Shown one piece after another: positions 42,828 through 55,846 of a DNA stretch of 64,000 nt. Position 1 is the first letter of the stretch. Every line of letters begins with the position of its first letter. A program made the position numbers and the translations under genes. Under the pieces are notes generated by a model. That model was not told the DNA's origin. It searched no databases and saw nothing but the letters and a program-made list of their open reading frames with translations. The DNA lies in contig NZ_CP038155.1 in assembly GCF_013460135.1 (NCBI RefSeq), forward strand, positions 1,798,001 through 1,862,000. The letters are read 5' to 3'. The DNA comes from Arsenophonus endosymbiont of Aphis craccivora (lineage in GTDB: Bacteria > Pseudomonadota > Gammaproteobacteria > Enterobacterales > Enterobacteriaceae).

Positions 42828-45149
42828 GAGCGACGACTAACCATCGTTTCAAAACTTTAACATCTTTTTGCCAATCTACTTTTAATTCATCAAACCATTC
42901 CTGAATATTATCCCACCAGGCAGGTAAATCAGGAGATTAGAGCTGTTGAGCTAACTGCTCGAGATGGCGCAAACCAACTGCACCTACTGCACCTTTAATT
43001 TTGTGGGCTTCTACAACAATCCCATTTCTGTCTTTGGCCACAATATTAGAATCCAATAAAGATAGGTATCCTGGCATCACATTTTCCAAGATCTTTATGC
43101 TCTCTTCAATCAGTTTTGGTCCAACTAATTCGAAATATTGGTTGAGCATATTGATATCTAATACGTCATCATGATTGGCAAGTTGTTTTAGCGGAATGTT
43201 GAAGGATTTATTTTTACAATCGGTCAAATATTTTTCAATAATCTTTATTAATGCACTTACCTACAGTGGTTTACTCAATACATCATCCATACCGGCAGCA
43301 AGATACTCTTTTTTGTCTTTCAATACATTAGCTGTTAATGCAATTAAAGGTGGAAGTTTATCATTAGCATAGATTTGATGAAACTGACGTGCAATATCGA
43401 GACCGGTCATATCAGGTAGTTGGATATCCAATAAAACCAAATCGTAACTACCAATTTTGAACATTTTTAGTGCTTCTTTTCCATTCATAGCAACATCAAC
43501 GGTATGGCCTAATTTTTCTAATACAGATCGTGCAACGATGATATTTAATTCAATATCTTCCACTAAAAGAATATGCAACTTAGGTAGTAAAACAGCTTCT
43601 GTTGTTGGGGTTTCAATCGTTTTTGCTACAATGGGCGCTATAACGGATACAGTGAAGCAAGAACCTACCCCTAATGTACTATCGACCTGTATATCTCCCC
43701 CCATGCTTTGCGCTAACCGTTTAGAAACAGCAAGACCAATTCCAGTACCCGTTTCTGGTCGGCCACTAGCACTACCCTTTACCTGATAGTACATGGCAAA
43801 AAATTTTTTTGCGCCTCTTTTGGAATGCCAATACCGCTATCAATAACCTGAATAAAAAGTTGCTCATGTCCTTCATACCAAATACGAACTTTGATCTCAC
43901 CCTGTTGAGTAAATCTGACGGCATTACCAATTAAATTCCATAGTATTTGCCGTAACCGTGTTGCATCAGTAATGATCTTGCTCGGTAAATTTTCTTTTAC
44001 TTCTAAGATAAACTTTAAATCTTTAGGTTGTACTAAAAGCCCCGATAAATTTTCAAGATCAGAAATAAATTCATTAAAATCAATTTGTTGACTATCTAAA
44101 CTAACCTTGCGGCGTTCAATCTTATCCATCTCAATAATATCATTGAAAATATTACCTAAAGTAATAGCGCTGACATGAATAGTTTTCAAATAATTTGTTT
44201 GTTCATCGGTTAATTCAGTATCGAGTAATATACGACTCAGTCCAACAATCCCATTAAGCGGCGTACGAAGCTCATGGCTGATGGTTGAAATAAACGTTGT
44301 CTTATCCCTACTGGCATTTTCTAACGCTTCCTGATAATGCTTACGCTCGGTAATATCGCGTCCAAACCCTACTAACCCATGGCGTTTTCCAACCCGATCA
44401 TAAAACGGGACTTTACGTATTTCAAAGCATGCTTTCCGTCCATCGGGATATACCAACCATTGTTCATAGGTCAATGACACATTATGACGAAATACTTTTT
44501 CATCAGTTTCCAGCTCCTTTTCGGCCACTTCCTCACCATAAATTTCACGATAAGTTAGCCCAATAAGCTGCTTTTCACTGCGACCTGTCAATAATTCCCT
44601 TGCTCGATTACAACAAGAAAAATCATTATTTTCATCACGATAATAAACAAGATCAGGTGATGCATCTAAAAATAATTGTAATAATATAGACTGCTGTTCA
44701 AACTCAAGTTGTGTCTGCTCTCGGCGCTTCATCTCTTTTTGCAATTTTTCTAATAATTATAAATGCGCCTTTTGTATTTTTTCACGCTCTGCAATTTCCA
44801 AATTGAGCTGAGCAATATTTTCTTTAAGTTTGTCAGTAAGCTCGGCATCACGCTTACGCATAACTTCTAATTTATCAACCATGCCTGATAAACGACGACG
44901 AGACTCTTCAAGTTGTTCGACCACAACAGAAATAAAATAGACCGCCCAAGGCATAATAATCAATCCAAAAAAGATAGAGCGAACCAAATCAATATTATGA
45001 ACATTGCCATATAATAAAATATCAACCGCGATCTGTAATACCATAGCGAATACAACAAGTGCTGTGGCTCATAGTAAGGAAAATCCCATTACGCCAAGCT
45101 TAATCATTAAATCAACATAATATTGAGCAAATCCTTTAAGCAGCTTCAT
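42817..45149 (-). pseudogene. arcB: arcB, anoxic redox sensor kinase, broken
   Basis: ArcB is the quinone-sensing hybrid kinase that phosphorylates ArcA. The full frame is recognisable from ATG 45149 (MKLLKGFAQYYVDLMIKLG) to TAA 42817-42819. Lesions: TGA 45069-45071 in the first membrane segment; TAA 44757-44759 in the coiled coil; a one-base shift in the A/T run near 43795; TAG 43261-43263 (Ser of KPLS); TAA 42937-42939 near the end. Phosphorelay residues remain: His in ISHELRTPLNGIVG, Asp in LVLLDIQLPDMTG, His in EAHKIKGAVGAVG. The sequence is otherwise very well kept, so decay is recent. The last codons overlap the arcZ terminator. Confidence 0.95.
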
Positions 45150-45382
45150 ACACACTCCGATACAAAAAATCAGCTTAAATCATAACTTATATAGATAAAA
45201 AACAGAGGGATCTAACATACATTATGAGGGATAATTTACATTTAGATTTTCATGAATAATGAATTAATTTATAAACGAAATTTTATAATTATCAGATAAA
45301 TAAAAATTTAATAAACAAAAAATATAGATTTAAAAAAGAAAAAAGGGCAGTATTTGATACTCCCCCTCAATCATGAGATACC

Positions 45383-45874
45383 TTATTTTATAACACGTAG
45401 CGTCGGGCGTCCTTTCGGTGGCATCGGCGGCTCATCATCAGAAGATGAAATCGACTTTATTTCTTGCGCTTCGTTTGACAAATCAGTATCACTAACCAGT
45501 ACTAAATTTTCACTTTGAGCAATAGAATTACCTGCACCATCCTCATATTCTGGTTCAGGTTCAAACATCATTCCTGCTCCATTTTCGCGCCCATAGATAG
45601 CAATAATAGCGCTCATAGGTACTTCAACATGGCGAGGAACTCCACCAAAACGGGCATTGAAGCTGACAATTTCATTAGTCAGTTCTAAATTACCGACAGC
45701 AGAAGGTGTAATATTTAAAATAATCTGTCCTTTATTCGCATATTCCATCGGTACATTTACGCCAAAAATATTAACATCCACAACTAAATGGGGTGTCATA
45801 TTATTATCGAGAAGCCATTCATAATGAGCCCTAAGAAGGTAAGGACGACGTGGAGACATTCCTAACAATTCCAT
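45383..45874 (-). CDS. sspB: ClpXP adaptor SspB
   Basis: SspB tethers ssrA-tagged proteins to ClpX and speeds their degradation. The 163-residue product has the globular substrate-binding domain (SPRRPYLLRAHYEWLLDN, then GQIILNITPSAVGNLELTN and FNARFGGVPRHVEVP) in the first 115 residues, then a flexible acidic linker. It ends with the ClpX-docking peptide RPTLRVIK, nearly the E. coli RPALRVVK. It follows sspA by 6 nt, as in E. coli. The frame is intact. Confidence 0.96.
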   Translation of the reverse strand: MELLGMSPRRPYLLRAHYEWLLDNNMTPHLVVDVNIFGVNVPMEYANKGQIILNITPSAVGNLELTNEIVSFNARFGGVPRHVEVPMSAIIAIYGRENGAGMMFEPEPEYEDGAGNSIAQSENLVLVSDTDLSNEAQEIKSISSSDDEPPMPPKGRPTLRVIK

Positions 45875-45880
45875 AATAAA

Positions 45881-46522
45881 TTAACCTGTGGTAGATAAAA
45901 GCATCTCACGCTCAGCTTCAGTTAATGAAGCAAGGAAAGAGTCTCGCTCAAATACACGTTCCATATAAGAACGAATGCCCTCTGTTTCTTTTCCTTTAGG
46001 GATGTCGATCTTCCAGTAAGGTAAACGCCATAAAAGGGGAGCTAAATAGCAATCAACTAGACTAAATTCTTCGCTCATAAAAAACGGTCTTTCTTTAAAA
46101 ATTGGCGAGATTGCTATCAGTTCCTCCCTTAACTGCTTACGGGCAGCATCAGCTTGAGGATCCTTATTTTCAATCTTATACATCAAAGAATACCAATCAT
46201 TGTCTATCCGATGTATCATCAAACGACTATTACCACGAGCAACGGGATAAAGAGGCATCAATGGTGGATGCGGAAAGCGTTCATCAAGATATTCCATAAC
46301 AACACGGGAATCATACAATGTTAATTCTCTATCAACCAGCGTTGGTACTGTTTGGTAAGGATTTAGATCAATCAAATCTTGAGGCAAATTACCCGCTTCA
46401 ACATTCTCAATCTCAAAGCTCACGCACTTTTCTGCCAATACGATCCGCACTTGATGGCTAAATATGTCGGTCGGGCCGGAAAACAGTGTCATTACCGAAC
46501 GTTTGTTGGCAGCGACAGCCAT
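45881..46522 (-). CDS. sspA: Stringent starvation protein SspA
   Basis: SspA is a glutathione-transferase-fold protein that binds RNA polymerase and is involved in stationary-phase and acid-stress regulation. I choose ATG 46522 (MAVAANKRSVMTLFSGPTDI), 4 nt after a GGAGG; the frame is open slightly upstream but that would place the start inside the ribosome binding site. The 213-residue product has the thioredoxin-like domain (LAEKCVSFEIENVEAGN, TVPTLVDRELTLYDSRVVMEY) and the helical domain (DEFSLVDCYLAP-type motif, here EEFSLVDCYLAPLLWRLP). It is intact and co-transcribed with sspB. Confidence 0.96.
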   Translation of the reverse strand: MAVAANKRSVMTLFSGPTDIFSHQVRIVLAEKCVSFEIENVEAGNLPQDLIDLNPYQTVPTLVDRELTLYDSRVVMEYLDERFPHPPLMPLYPVARGNSRLMIHRIDNDWYSLMYKIENKDPQADAARKQLREELIAISPIFKERPFFMSEEFSLVDCYLAPLLWRLPYWKIDIPKGKETEGIRSYMERVFERDSFLASLTEAEREMLLSTTG

Positions 46523-46863
46523 GAAAACCTCCAAGTTTTATTAAAAAAGAATAAACAGCCATAATATAATTAATCAGGCCATTCTTACATGTTTAAAATG
46601 CTGGTGAACCAATTTACTCGGTTAACAGACATTTGACCTTTATTTATTAAACTACAATTAATACATGTTATTTCCACCAAATCAGGTGAGAAATAGATAA
46701 GAAAATAATGGCCTATAGTCTATCAGATTTTGTTCAATATGGGGGAAAGTTTGACAAGATTTTATGATAAATGTACAAAATTCAAGCAATTTTTTATTGA
46801 AAAAATTTATAACAAAAAAAATTAAATTAATAATCGCAAGATGAGATAAATTTATAACATGCT
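46523..46863. other. Intergenic region upstream of sspA
   Basis: About 340 nt of AT-rich sequence between the rpsI terminator and sspA. It presumably holds the sspA promoter on the minus strand. I see no ORF, repeat or structured RNA that I can support. Confidence 0.5.
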
Positions 46864-46890
46864 AAAAACCCGCCTTTAGGCGGGCTTTTT
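46864..46890. terminator. Bidirectional terminator after rpsI
   Basis: CCCGCC (46869-46874) and GGCGGG (46879-46884) form a GC-rich stem with a TTTA loop, flanked by AAAAA on one side and CTTTTT on the other. It works on the minus strand for rplM-rpsI and could stop plus-strand transcription too. Confidence 0.9.
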
Positions 46891-46918
46891 ATTACTAATT
46901 TGTTGTAAAAACAAGAAA

Positions 46919-47314
<396 letters not shown>

Positions 47315-47329
47315 CTATATCCATCCCGA

Positions 47330-47758
47330 TTAAATGTCAAGAACTTGCGGCTGCTGTGCCGCGTGGTTGTGATCACTACCCGCATAAACTTTCATTTTAC
47401 GGTACATCGCAAGACCAAGAGGTCCTTTGGGTAGCATACCTTTAACCGCAATTTCAATTACACGCTCAGGGTGACGGGCAATCATTTCTTCGAAGGTCGC
47501 TTGTTTGATACCACCGATATAACCAGTATGGCGATAGTAGATTTTGTCTTCACGCTTGTTACCAGTAACAGCAACTTTTTTTGCATTAACAACAATGATG
47601 TAATCACCAGTATCGACATGCGGAGTATATTCCGCTTTATGCTTGCCGCGCAAAAGACGAGCAATTTCAGTTGCAAGACGGCCTAAAGTTTTTCCATCTG
47701 CATCAACAACGTACCAGTCGCGTTTTACGGTTTCTGGTTTAGCTATAAAAGTTTTCAT
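47330..47758 (-). CDS. rplM: 50S ribosomal protein L13
   Basis: L13 (uL13) is an early-assembly protein of the large subunit. The 142-residue product is full length: [20 protein letters not shown], the [18 protein letters not shown] block and [20 protein letters not shown]. In E. coli the rplM leader mRNA is bound by L13 for feedback control. The 250-nt upstream gap here includes a CTAC/GTAG hairpin near 47855-47872 that might belong to such a leader, but I cannot confirm it. Confidence 0.98.
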   Translation of the reverse strand: MKTFIAKPETVKRDWYVVDADGKTLGRLATEIARLLRGKHKAEYTPHVDTGDYIIVVNAKKVAVTGNKREDKIYYRHTGYIGGIKQATFEEMIARHPERVIEIAVKGMLPKGPLGLAMYRKMKVYAGSDHNHAAQQPQVLDI

Positions 47759-48007
47759 TAAAGCTTACCCATATATAAGTTACATGTTGGCGAACACTCA
47801 TATTTTATAAAAATACTTCAGTATGTTCACGCTAATTTTTGTCCAGTAAATCCTACCCCTTCGAGTAGTCAAACTGACATTAATGCAAGATTTTTGGGAA
47901 ATAAAAGACTTGCTGTAACGTGGGGTGGAAAGATTATAGAGAAATTTTCGCCAAAAATCGACCCAAAAATAAATTTCTCGTCAATTTATTATATTATTAC
48001 CCGCTAA

Positions 48008-49251
<1,244 letters not shown>

Positions 49252-49339
49252 TTATAGCCTTTTAACAGGTATAGTGACTGCTATACTGTGAATCTATTTC
49301 TATGAAAATAAATGTTGTTTTGTTAATGAAGGAGTCAAC

Positions 49340-49744
49340 ATGACTTGGGAATATGCACTAATCGGTCTAATTGTAGGTTTCATTATTGGTGCACTAGTAG
49401 TTCGCTTCGGCAATACCAAGCTACGCAACCAACAAGCTTTACAAGCTGAACTTGAAAAGAAAAACCATGAATTGGAAGAATATCGTAAAGAATTGGTCAG
49501 CCATTTTGCGCGTAGTGCAGAGTTACTCGATAACATGGCGCAAGATTATCGTCAACTCTACCAGCATATGGCAAAAAGTTCTCATGAATTGATGCCTGAT
49601 ATGCCAATACAAAACAACCCGTTTAACTATCGTTTGACTGAATCAGAATCAGACAATGATCAAGCTCCGGTTAATTTACCACCTAAAGATTACTCTGAAG
49701 GTTCTTCTGGCTTATTTCGCACAATAAAAGAAAAAAGAAAGTAA
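49340..49744 (+). CDS. zapG: Z-ring associated protein ZapG (YhcB)
   Basis: ZapG is an inner-membrane protein linked to divisome and peptidoglycan control. The 134-residue product has one N-terminal membrane helix (YALIGLIVGFIIGALVVRFG, residues 5-24), a coiled coil at about 30-75 (QALQAELEKKNHELEEYRKE) with HFARSAELLDNMAQDYRQLY, and a disordered tail. A strong GAAGGAG lies 5-11 nt upstream of ATG 49340. It is intact and of normal length (132 in E. coli), divergent from dead zapE. Confidence 0.95.
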   Translation: MTWEYALIGLIVGFIIGALVVRFGNTKLRNQQALQAELEKKNHELEEYRKELVSHFARSAELLDNMAQDYRQLYQHMAKSSHELMPDMPIQNNPFNYRLTESESDNDQAPVNLPPKDYSEGSSGLFRTIKEKRK

Positions 49745-49985
49745 ATTAGGTTTGATATATTAATAAAATTGTATCTTTACCTAATTTTGATGATAGCGTA
49801 TCCACCTGATAGAGTTATTTTGTTGTAAAAAATTAATATCATGTAAATACATGTAAAAAAACGATTACTACTATCTGTTGGCTGAACTTTTTTGCATAAT
49901 TTAAAGTCTTAAACCTGCTGAGGCCTTTTATATCCAGGATAGCAAATTACCTTAAATAAACTAGGTATGTAAGAGAATTGAATTC

Positions 49986-51407
49986 ATGATGAAAAAAGAG
50001 AAACATTTTTTAACTATATTAGCTATGAGTATCAGTCTTTCACTCATAAGTATACCTGCAGTAAGTCATGCTGCATCAATGCCACCAATTGCTTTATCAT
50101 CTGGTCAAGAATTACCTAGCCTAGCACCGATGCTAGAAAAAGTACTTCCTGCCGTAGTTAGTATTCGTGTATCTGGAACACGTGTTCAAAATCAACAGCT
50201 ACCAGAAGAATTTAAATTCTTTTTTGGGCCCAATTTTCCCTCACAACAACAAAGTGTTCGCCCTTTTGAAGGATTAGGCTCCGGGGTTATTATTGATGCT
50301 GAAAAAGGTTATATCCTAACTAATAACCATGTCATCGATAATGCTAATAGCATCCAAATTCAGCTTAATGATGGCAGAGAAATTGACGTTAAGCTTATCG
50401 GCCGTGATCCTCAAACAGATATCGCCCTATTACAAATCAAAGATTCAAATACAGCAAATCTGAAAAAATTGAACTTAGTGGCGATTAAAATAGCTGACTC
50501 CGATAAACTGCGAGTTGGTGATTTTGCTGTTGCTGTTGGTAACCCTTTCGGTTTAGGTCAAACAGCAACATCAGGAATTATTTCTGCATTGGGTCGTAGT
50601 GGTTTAAATGTAGAAGGTCTGGAAAATTTTATTCAAACTGACGCTTCTATTAATAGAGGTAACTCAGGTGGCGCATTAGTTAATCTCAATGGTGAACTAA
50701 TTGGTATTAATACCGCTATTTTAGCGCCTGGTGGGGGTAATATTGGTATTGGCTTTGCCATTCCATCCAATATGGCTAAATCTCTTAGTGATCAAATTAT
50801 CAAACATGGTGAAGTAAAACGTCGATTGCTAGGGATCAAAGGCACTGAAATGACTTCTGATGTATCGAAAGCATTGAAGATTGATGTGCAAAAAGGGGCA
50901 TTTGTCAGTGAAGTGATACCAAATTCTGCAGCAGCTAAAGCAGGCATTAAATCTGGTGATATTTTGGTTTCGATTAATAACAAATATATCAATAGCTTCG
51001 CTGAATTGAGAGCTAAAATTGGCACTAGTGAAATCGGTAAGCAGATCACCATCGGTCTACTACGTAAAGGCAAGCCAATGGAAGTGAATGTTACCTTAGA
51101 AGATAGTGATTCTAGCAGTACGAAAGCAGAAGTTTTAACCACGTCACTAATAGGAGCCACTTTAAGCAATAGTACAATCAAAGGCACTAAAGGTGTTAAG
51201 GTCGATAGCGTTTCGTCTAATTCACCTGCAGCCATGCTTGGCCTGGCAAAAGGTGATCTTATTATTAATGCCAACGAACAACGGATAGAAAATATTAATC
51301 AACTGCGTAAAATTATTGAAACTAAACCTACTGCTTTAGCATTAAATATTTTACGTGGTGATCAAAATATCTATTTATTACTTCGCGGTAATAATATATT
51401 CAATTAA
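49986..51407 (+). CDS. degQ: Periplasmic serine endoprotease DegQ
   Basis: DegQ is an HtrA-family protease and chaperone for misfolded periplasmic proteins. A signal peptide spans residues 1-29 with likely cleavage in SHAASM. Protease domain: His in LTNNHVIDNA near residue 115, Asp in DPQTDIALLQI near 145, Ser in NRGNSGGALVNL near 226. Two PDZ domains follow (residues about 280-370 and 385-470). The 473-residue length is nearer DegP (474) than DegQ (455), but the degQ-degS pairing and the zapG neighbour identify it. If no degP exists elsewhere it may cover both roles (inference). Confidence 0.92.
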   Translation: MMKKEKHFLTILAMSISLSLISIPAVSHAASMPPIALSSGQELPSLAPMLEKVLPAVVSIRVSGTRVQNQQLPEEFKFFFGPNFPSQQQSVRPFEGLGSGVIIDAEKGYILTNNHVIDNANSIQIQLNDGREIDVKLIGRDPQTDIALLQIKDSNTANLKKLNLVAIKIADSDKLRVGDFAVAVGNPFGLGQTATSGIISALGRSGLNVEGLENFIQTDASINRGNSGGALVNLNGELIGINTAILAPGGGNIGIGFAIPSNMAKSLSDQIIKHGEVKRRLLGIKGTEMTSDVSKALKIDVQKGAFVSEVIPNSAAAKAGIKSGDILVSINNKYINSFAELRAKIGTSEIGKQITIGLLRKGKPMEVNVTLEDSDSSSTKAEVLTTSLIGATLSNSTIKGTKGVKVDSVSSNSPAAMLGLAKGDLIINANEQRIENINQLRKIIETKPTALALNILRGDQNIYLLLRGNNIFN

Positions 51408-51416
51408 TCACCCAGC

Positions 51417-51447
51417 AAACAGGTACTGTTAACTATCGTACCTGTTT
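51417..51447 (+). terminator. Hairpin between degQ and degS
   Basis: AAACAGGTAC (51417-51426) is the exact complement of GTACCTGTTT (51438-51447) around an 11-nt loop. Only a weak T-rich tail follows, so it may attenuate rather than stop transcription into degS. Confidence 0.5.
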
Positions 51448-51507
51448 GTATTTATGGTATCCTGCTATTTTATTATCTCGTTTATCTTTTATTACAGAAT
51501 ACTTACT

Positions 51508-52581
51508 ATGTTCATCAAGCTTTTTCGTGCCGCCATTGGAGGGCTTGTTATCGCTACTATTTTGCTAATGGCTATTCCATCTCTACGCCCAAAAGGACTC
51601 ACTGACCTCCTTGACGGTAAAAAAGATGAGCAACCAATTAGTTATAGTAAAGCGGTACGTAGAGCAGCACCGGCAGTTGTCTATGTTTATAGCAGCGGGA
51701 CCGGTAGTTTTTCCCAAAATGGGCGCGAATTAACTGCATTAGGCTCCGGTGTCATTATGAGCAGTAACGGTTATATTATTACCAACAGACATGTCGTTAA
51801 TAACGCAGATCAAATTCAGATTGCACTGCCTGATGGATTAATTTTTGACGCACTCATCGTTGGCTCAGATAGCTTAACAGACTTGGCTGTTTTAAAAATA
51901 GACGCCGAAAATCTTCCTGTGATTACGATTAACCCACAACGTAAAGCGCGCGTTGGCGATATCGTGTTAGCCATCGGTAACCCCTATAATTTAGGACAAA
52001 CAGTGACACAAGGAATTATTAGCGCCACTGGACGGGTAGGGCTAAGTCCTACCGGCCGACAGAATTTTCTACAAACCGATGCGTCTATTAATCATGGCAA
52101 TTCAGGCGGAGCGCTAATTAATACTGAAGGTGAATTGATGGGAATTAATACACTCTCATTTGATCATTCAGAAAATGGTTTTACGCCTGAGGGATTAGGT
52201 TTTGCTATTCCAACAGAATTAGCAACTAAAATTATGGAAAAACTTATTCGTAATGGGCGAGTGATCCGCGGTTTTATCGGTATCACTGCGCGGGACTTAC
52301 CCCGTATTCGCTCTAACAATAACGATATTAATCAAATTAAAGGGCTACGTATTTTTCAGGTCGCGGCAAATGGCCCGGCAGAAAATGCTGGTATTCAAGT
52401 CGGTGATATTATTATTTCTGTTAATGATCAACCGGTTATCTCGGCTGCGGAAACAATGGATCAAGTTGCTGAAATTAGTCCGGGCAGTATCGTCCCTGTC
52501 ACACTACTGCGCAACGAAAAAACAATGACTGTCCACGTTAAAATTGAAGAGTACAATGAAGGTAAATCATTACTACAATAA
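51508..52581 (+). CDS. degS: Site-1 protease DegS
   Basis: DegS is the membrane-anchored HtrA protease that senses unfolded porins and cuts RseA to release sigmaE. I choose ATG 51508 (MFIKLFRAAIGGLVIATILL), which matches the E. coli start; the frame is open 18 codons upstream. One N-terminal membrane anchor (residues 8-27) is followed by the protease domain with His in TNRHVVNNAD, Asp in SDSLTDLAVL, and Ser in NHGNSGGALIN. One PDZ domain (about 255-345) is present. The 357-residue product is intact. Confidence 0.95.
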   Translation: MFIKLFRAAIGGLVIATILLMAIPSLRPKGLTDLLDGKKDEQPISYSKAVRRAAPAVVYVYSSGTGSFSQNGRELTALGSGVIMSSNGYIITNRHVVNNADQIQIALPDGLIFDALIVGSDSLTDLAVLKIDAENLPVITINPQRKARVGDIVLAIGNPYNLGQTVTQGIISATGRVGLSPTGRQNFLQTDASINHGNSGGALINTEGELMGINTLSFDHSENGFTPEGLGFAIPTELATKIMEKLIRNGRVIRGFIGITARDLPRIRSNNNDINQIKGLRIFQVAANGPAENAGIQVGDIIISVNDQPVISAAETMDQVAEISPGSIVPVTLLRNEKTMTVHVKIEEYNEGKSLLQ

Positions 52582-52586
52582 GTAAG

Positions 52587-52617
52587 AATCAGCAGTCTAA
52601 CAAAGCTACTGATTTTT
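52587..52617. terminator. Terminator between convergent degS and murA
   Basis: AATCAGCAG and CTACTGATT pair with one mismatch and are followed by TTTT on the plus strand, 6 nt after the degS stop. Confidence 0.6.
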
Positions 52618-52636
52618 ACCTTAGTAAAATAGCAGG

Positions 52637-53902
<1,266 letters not shown>

Positions 53903-53953
53903 CTAGAAATTCTCTATGAGTAATATTTATATTATTAATGCAAAAGTATAGTC

Positions 53954-54208
53954 TTAAAAACCATTAAGCTTACGATCTCTTTTCCATTCCGCGGGGGTAT
54001 AAGCTTTAATTGATAATGCATGGATCCGATTATCTGCAATATATTCCATTAGTGGTGCATAAATCAGTTGCTGCTGCTTAACCCGACTCATACCGTCAAA
54101 CATTTCACCAACAGCAATGATTTGAAAATTACTACCTTCGCCATTGACAATCACTTCATCAAGTTTCAATTGTTCTATTAATACTTGCTTTATTTCATTT
54201 GTATCCAT
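53954..54208 (-). CDS. ibaG: BolA-family protein IbaG
   Basis: IbaG is a small BolA-like protein that pairs with monothiol glutaredoxin Grx4 in iron-sulfur handling and acid stress. I choose ATG 54208 ([21 protein letters not shown]), giving 84 residues as annotated in E. coli; the frame is open 12 codons upstream. The BolA signature is clear: [20 protein letters not shown] near residue 35, then [22 protein letters not shown] to the end. It is intact. Confidence 0.94.
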   Translation of the reverse strand: MDTNEIKQVLIEQLKLDEVIVNGEGSNFQIIAVGEMFDGMSRVKQQQLIYAPLMEYIADNRIHALSIKAYTPAEWKRDRKLNGF

Positions 54209-54281
54209 AATTAAACTCAATTCTAACATTAAAAGACAATCCATCTATCCTAATCGATCTATCATCTGCTGCAAATCAAAC

Positions 54282-54317
54282 AAAACGCCCTTGGCATAAA
54301 AATGCACAAGAGCGTTT
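54282..54317 (-). terminator. Terminator after the mla operon
   Basis: On the minus strand AAACGCTCTTG pairs with CAAGGGCGTTT (one mismatch) around a loop that itself contains GCAT/ATGC. A short T-rich tail follows. It separates mlaB from ibaG. Confidence 0.65.
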
Positions 54318-54355
54318 GCTTTATATATAAACTCTTTTTAAAATTTATGACCCAA

Positions 54356-54640
54356 TTAGTTCATAAAATCCTCAAGTTTATAAAGCCTAATAAGGGTCTT
54401 AAAACGCTCACTAATACCTTCAAATACCCATTTATTCTCTGACTGCTGTTCTGATTTTAACCTAATAAACATAGCGAGTCCGGTAGAATCGATATGAGAT
54501 AACTGGGAAACATTCATCGCATTAATACATTTTAGCAACTGATTTCTCTGTTGCCAAAAAGCGGGTAGAGTATCACGATCAAGCTCACCGGTTAAAATCA
54601 ACATTTGACCTTTCTGCTCCCAAGTCAACATGGGTATCAT
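54356..54640 (-). CDS. mlaB: STAS-domain protein MlaB
   Basis: MlaB is the cytoplasmic STAS subunit that stabilises the MlaFEDB phospholipid transporter. The 94-residue product has the STAS core: [15 protein letters not shown], then [18 protein letters not shown] with the conserved Asp-Ser-Thr-Gly. It overlaps the mlaC end by 4 nt and is the last gene of mlaFEDCB. It is intact and close to E. coli in length (97). Confidence 0.94.
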   Translation of the reverse strand: MIPMLTWEQKGQMLILTGELDRDTLPAFWQQRNQLLKCINAMNVSQLSHIDSTGLAMFIRLKSEQQSENKWVFEGISERFKTLIRLYKLEDFMN

Positions 54641-55272
54641 GATTTTTTATTTTCCAGCGTAATGGGATTTTTTGCACTATTGAGCAACACTTGTGTCAAA
54701 CCGTCAATACCTTTAGTACGTAAAATATTAGCCCATTCGTTTTGTTTAGTTGTAATTAAACTAACACCTGCAGTAATCATATCATAAGCCTGCCAATAGC
54801 CAGTTTTGCTATTTTTACGCCATTGAAAATCAAGACGTACAGGTGGTCGTCGGCCCTGTGGATCGGTAATTGTTACCCGAATAGCAACCACATTCCTATC
54901 ACCCAGCGGTTGTTCAGGCGCAATCTGATATTGTTGCCCATGATACATTGCCAAGGCTTGTCCATAAGCTTGTTCCAAATAGGCTTCAATCGCCTGAAAA
55001 TAAGCATCCCGTTGTGACGGGGTTGCACTACTATAATAAGATCCTAAGACTAATGCTCCTGCATACTTAATTTGTACATAAGGCATAAGTTCTTCACGAA
55101 CAACCCTGCGTAAGTAATCTGGATTTTGCCGGATCATAGGCTGCTCATTTTTTAAGCGAGTAAAGGTTTTAGCAGCGGCTTCTTGCATCAGTTTATATGG
55201 GTTGGTTTGATCTATCGCCATCGCAAAAGAAGCAACCACTAACAAAGCCACTATTAAGAAACGTTTAAACAT
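54637..55272 (-). CDS. mlaC: Periplasmic phospholipid carrier MlaC
   Basis: MlaC shuttles phospholipids between the outer-membrane MlaA complex and the inner-membrane MlaFEDB. I choose ATG 55272 ([19 protein letters not shown]); upstream frame belongs to mlaD. The 211-residue product has a signal peptide (residues 1 to about 20), then [21 protein letters not shown] and the MlaC fold ([30 protein letters not shown]). Length equals E. coli. It lies 37 nt after mlaD and overlaps mlaB by 4 nt. Confidence 0.95.
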   Translation of the reverse strand: MFKRFLIVALLVVASFAMAIDQTNPYKLMQEAAAKTFTRLKNEQPMIRQNPDYLRRVVREELMPYVQIKYAGALVLGSYYSSATPSQRDAYFQAIEAYLEQAYGQALAMYHGQQYQIAPEQPLGDRNVVAIRVTITDPQGRRPPVRLDFQWRKNSKTGYWQAYDMITAGVSLITTKQNEWANILRTKGIDGLTQVLLNSAKNPITLENKKS

Positions 55273-55309
55273 AAAATAGGTTCCTTTTCTTATCATATTA
55301 GATTGTTCA

Positions 55310-55843
55310 TCATGGTGTCGTGGAAGATTTTTCGTTATTTCCGGAAACTGAGCTTGCTCTATTCGAACGATTAGGATCGCCACTGCTATATAAGAATTGC
55401 CCAATTAAATCTTCCAATATTATGGCCGGTTTAGTATCTTCGATGCGTTCACCGTCCTTAAGAAAGGTAATTCCCATATCCGGATCATAAAAACCCACAT
55501 TAAGTGCTAAAAACTGCTCACCTAATAATCCCGCAGTAAGTATCGACAATGAGCTGTTATCAGGAATATTATCATATTGACTAAAAATCGCTAAAGTAAC
55601 ACGTGGCGTATAAGTTTTCTTATCTAACATAATATCGACTATTCGGCCAACCACCACACCACCTATTTTTACCGGCGAGTTTACTTTCAATCCGCCTACA
55701 TTGGTAAAAGAAGCAGTAACTTTATAAGTTGGGTGATTACCAAATGATTTAATATCTGCAACTTTTAAACATAAAAAGACAATTGCAGCTAATGCGATCA
55801 AAACAAATAGTCCAACTAGAATTTCACTTTTCTTACTTTGCAT
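55310..55843 (-). CDS. mlaD: MCE-domain phospholipid transporter subunit MlaD
   Basis: MlaD forms the hexameric MCE ring of the inner-membrane transporter. The 177-residue product has one N-terminal membrane helix ([21 protein letters not shown] without its first residues, about 7-27). The MCE domain follows ([21 protein letters not shown], then [11 protein letters not shown]), with [19 protein letters not shown] and a polar tail. Length is close to E. coli (183). It is intact, with a 3-nt gap from mlaE. Confidence 0.95.
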   Translation of the reverse strand: MQSKKSEILVGLFVLIALAAIVFLCLKVADIKSFGNHPTYKVTASFTNVGGLKVNSPVKIGGVVVGRIVDIMLDKKTYTPRVTLAIFSQYDNIPDNSSLSILTAGLLGEQFLALNVGFYDPDMGITFLKDGERIEDTKPAIILEDLIGQFLYSSGDPNRSNRASSVSGNNEKSSTTP

Positions 55844-55846
55844 GAA

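Noticed and set aside
47836-47900. L13 autoregulatory leader upstream of rplM
   Set aside because: A small CTAC/GTAG hairpin is visible, but I cannot match it to the known leader structure without a covariance model.
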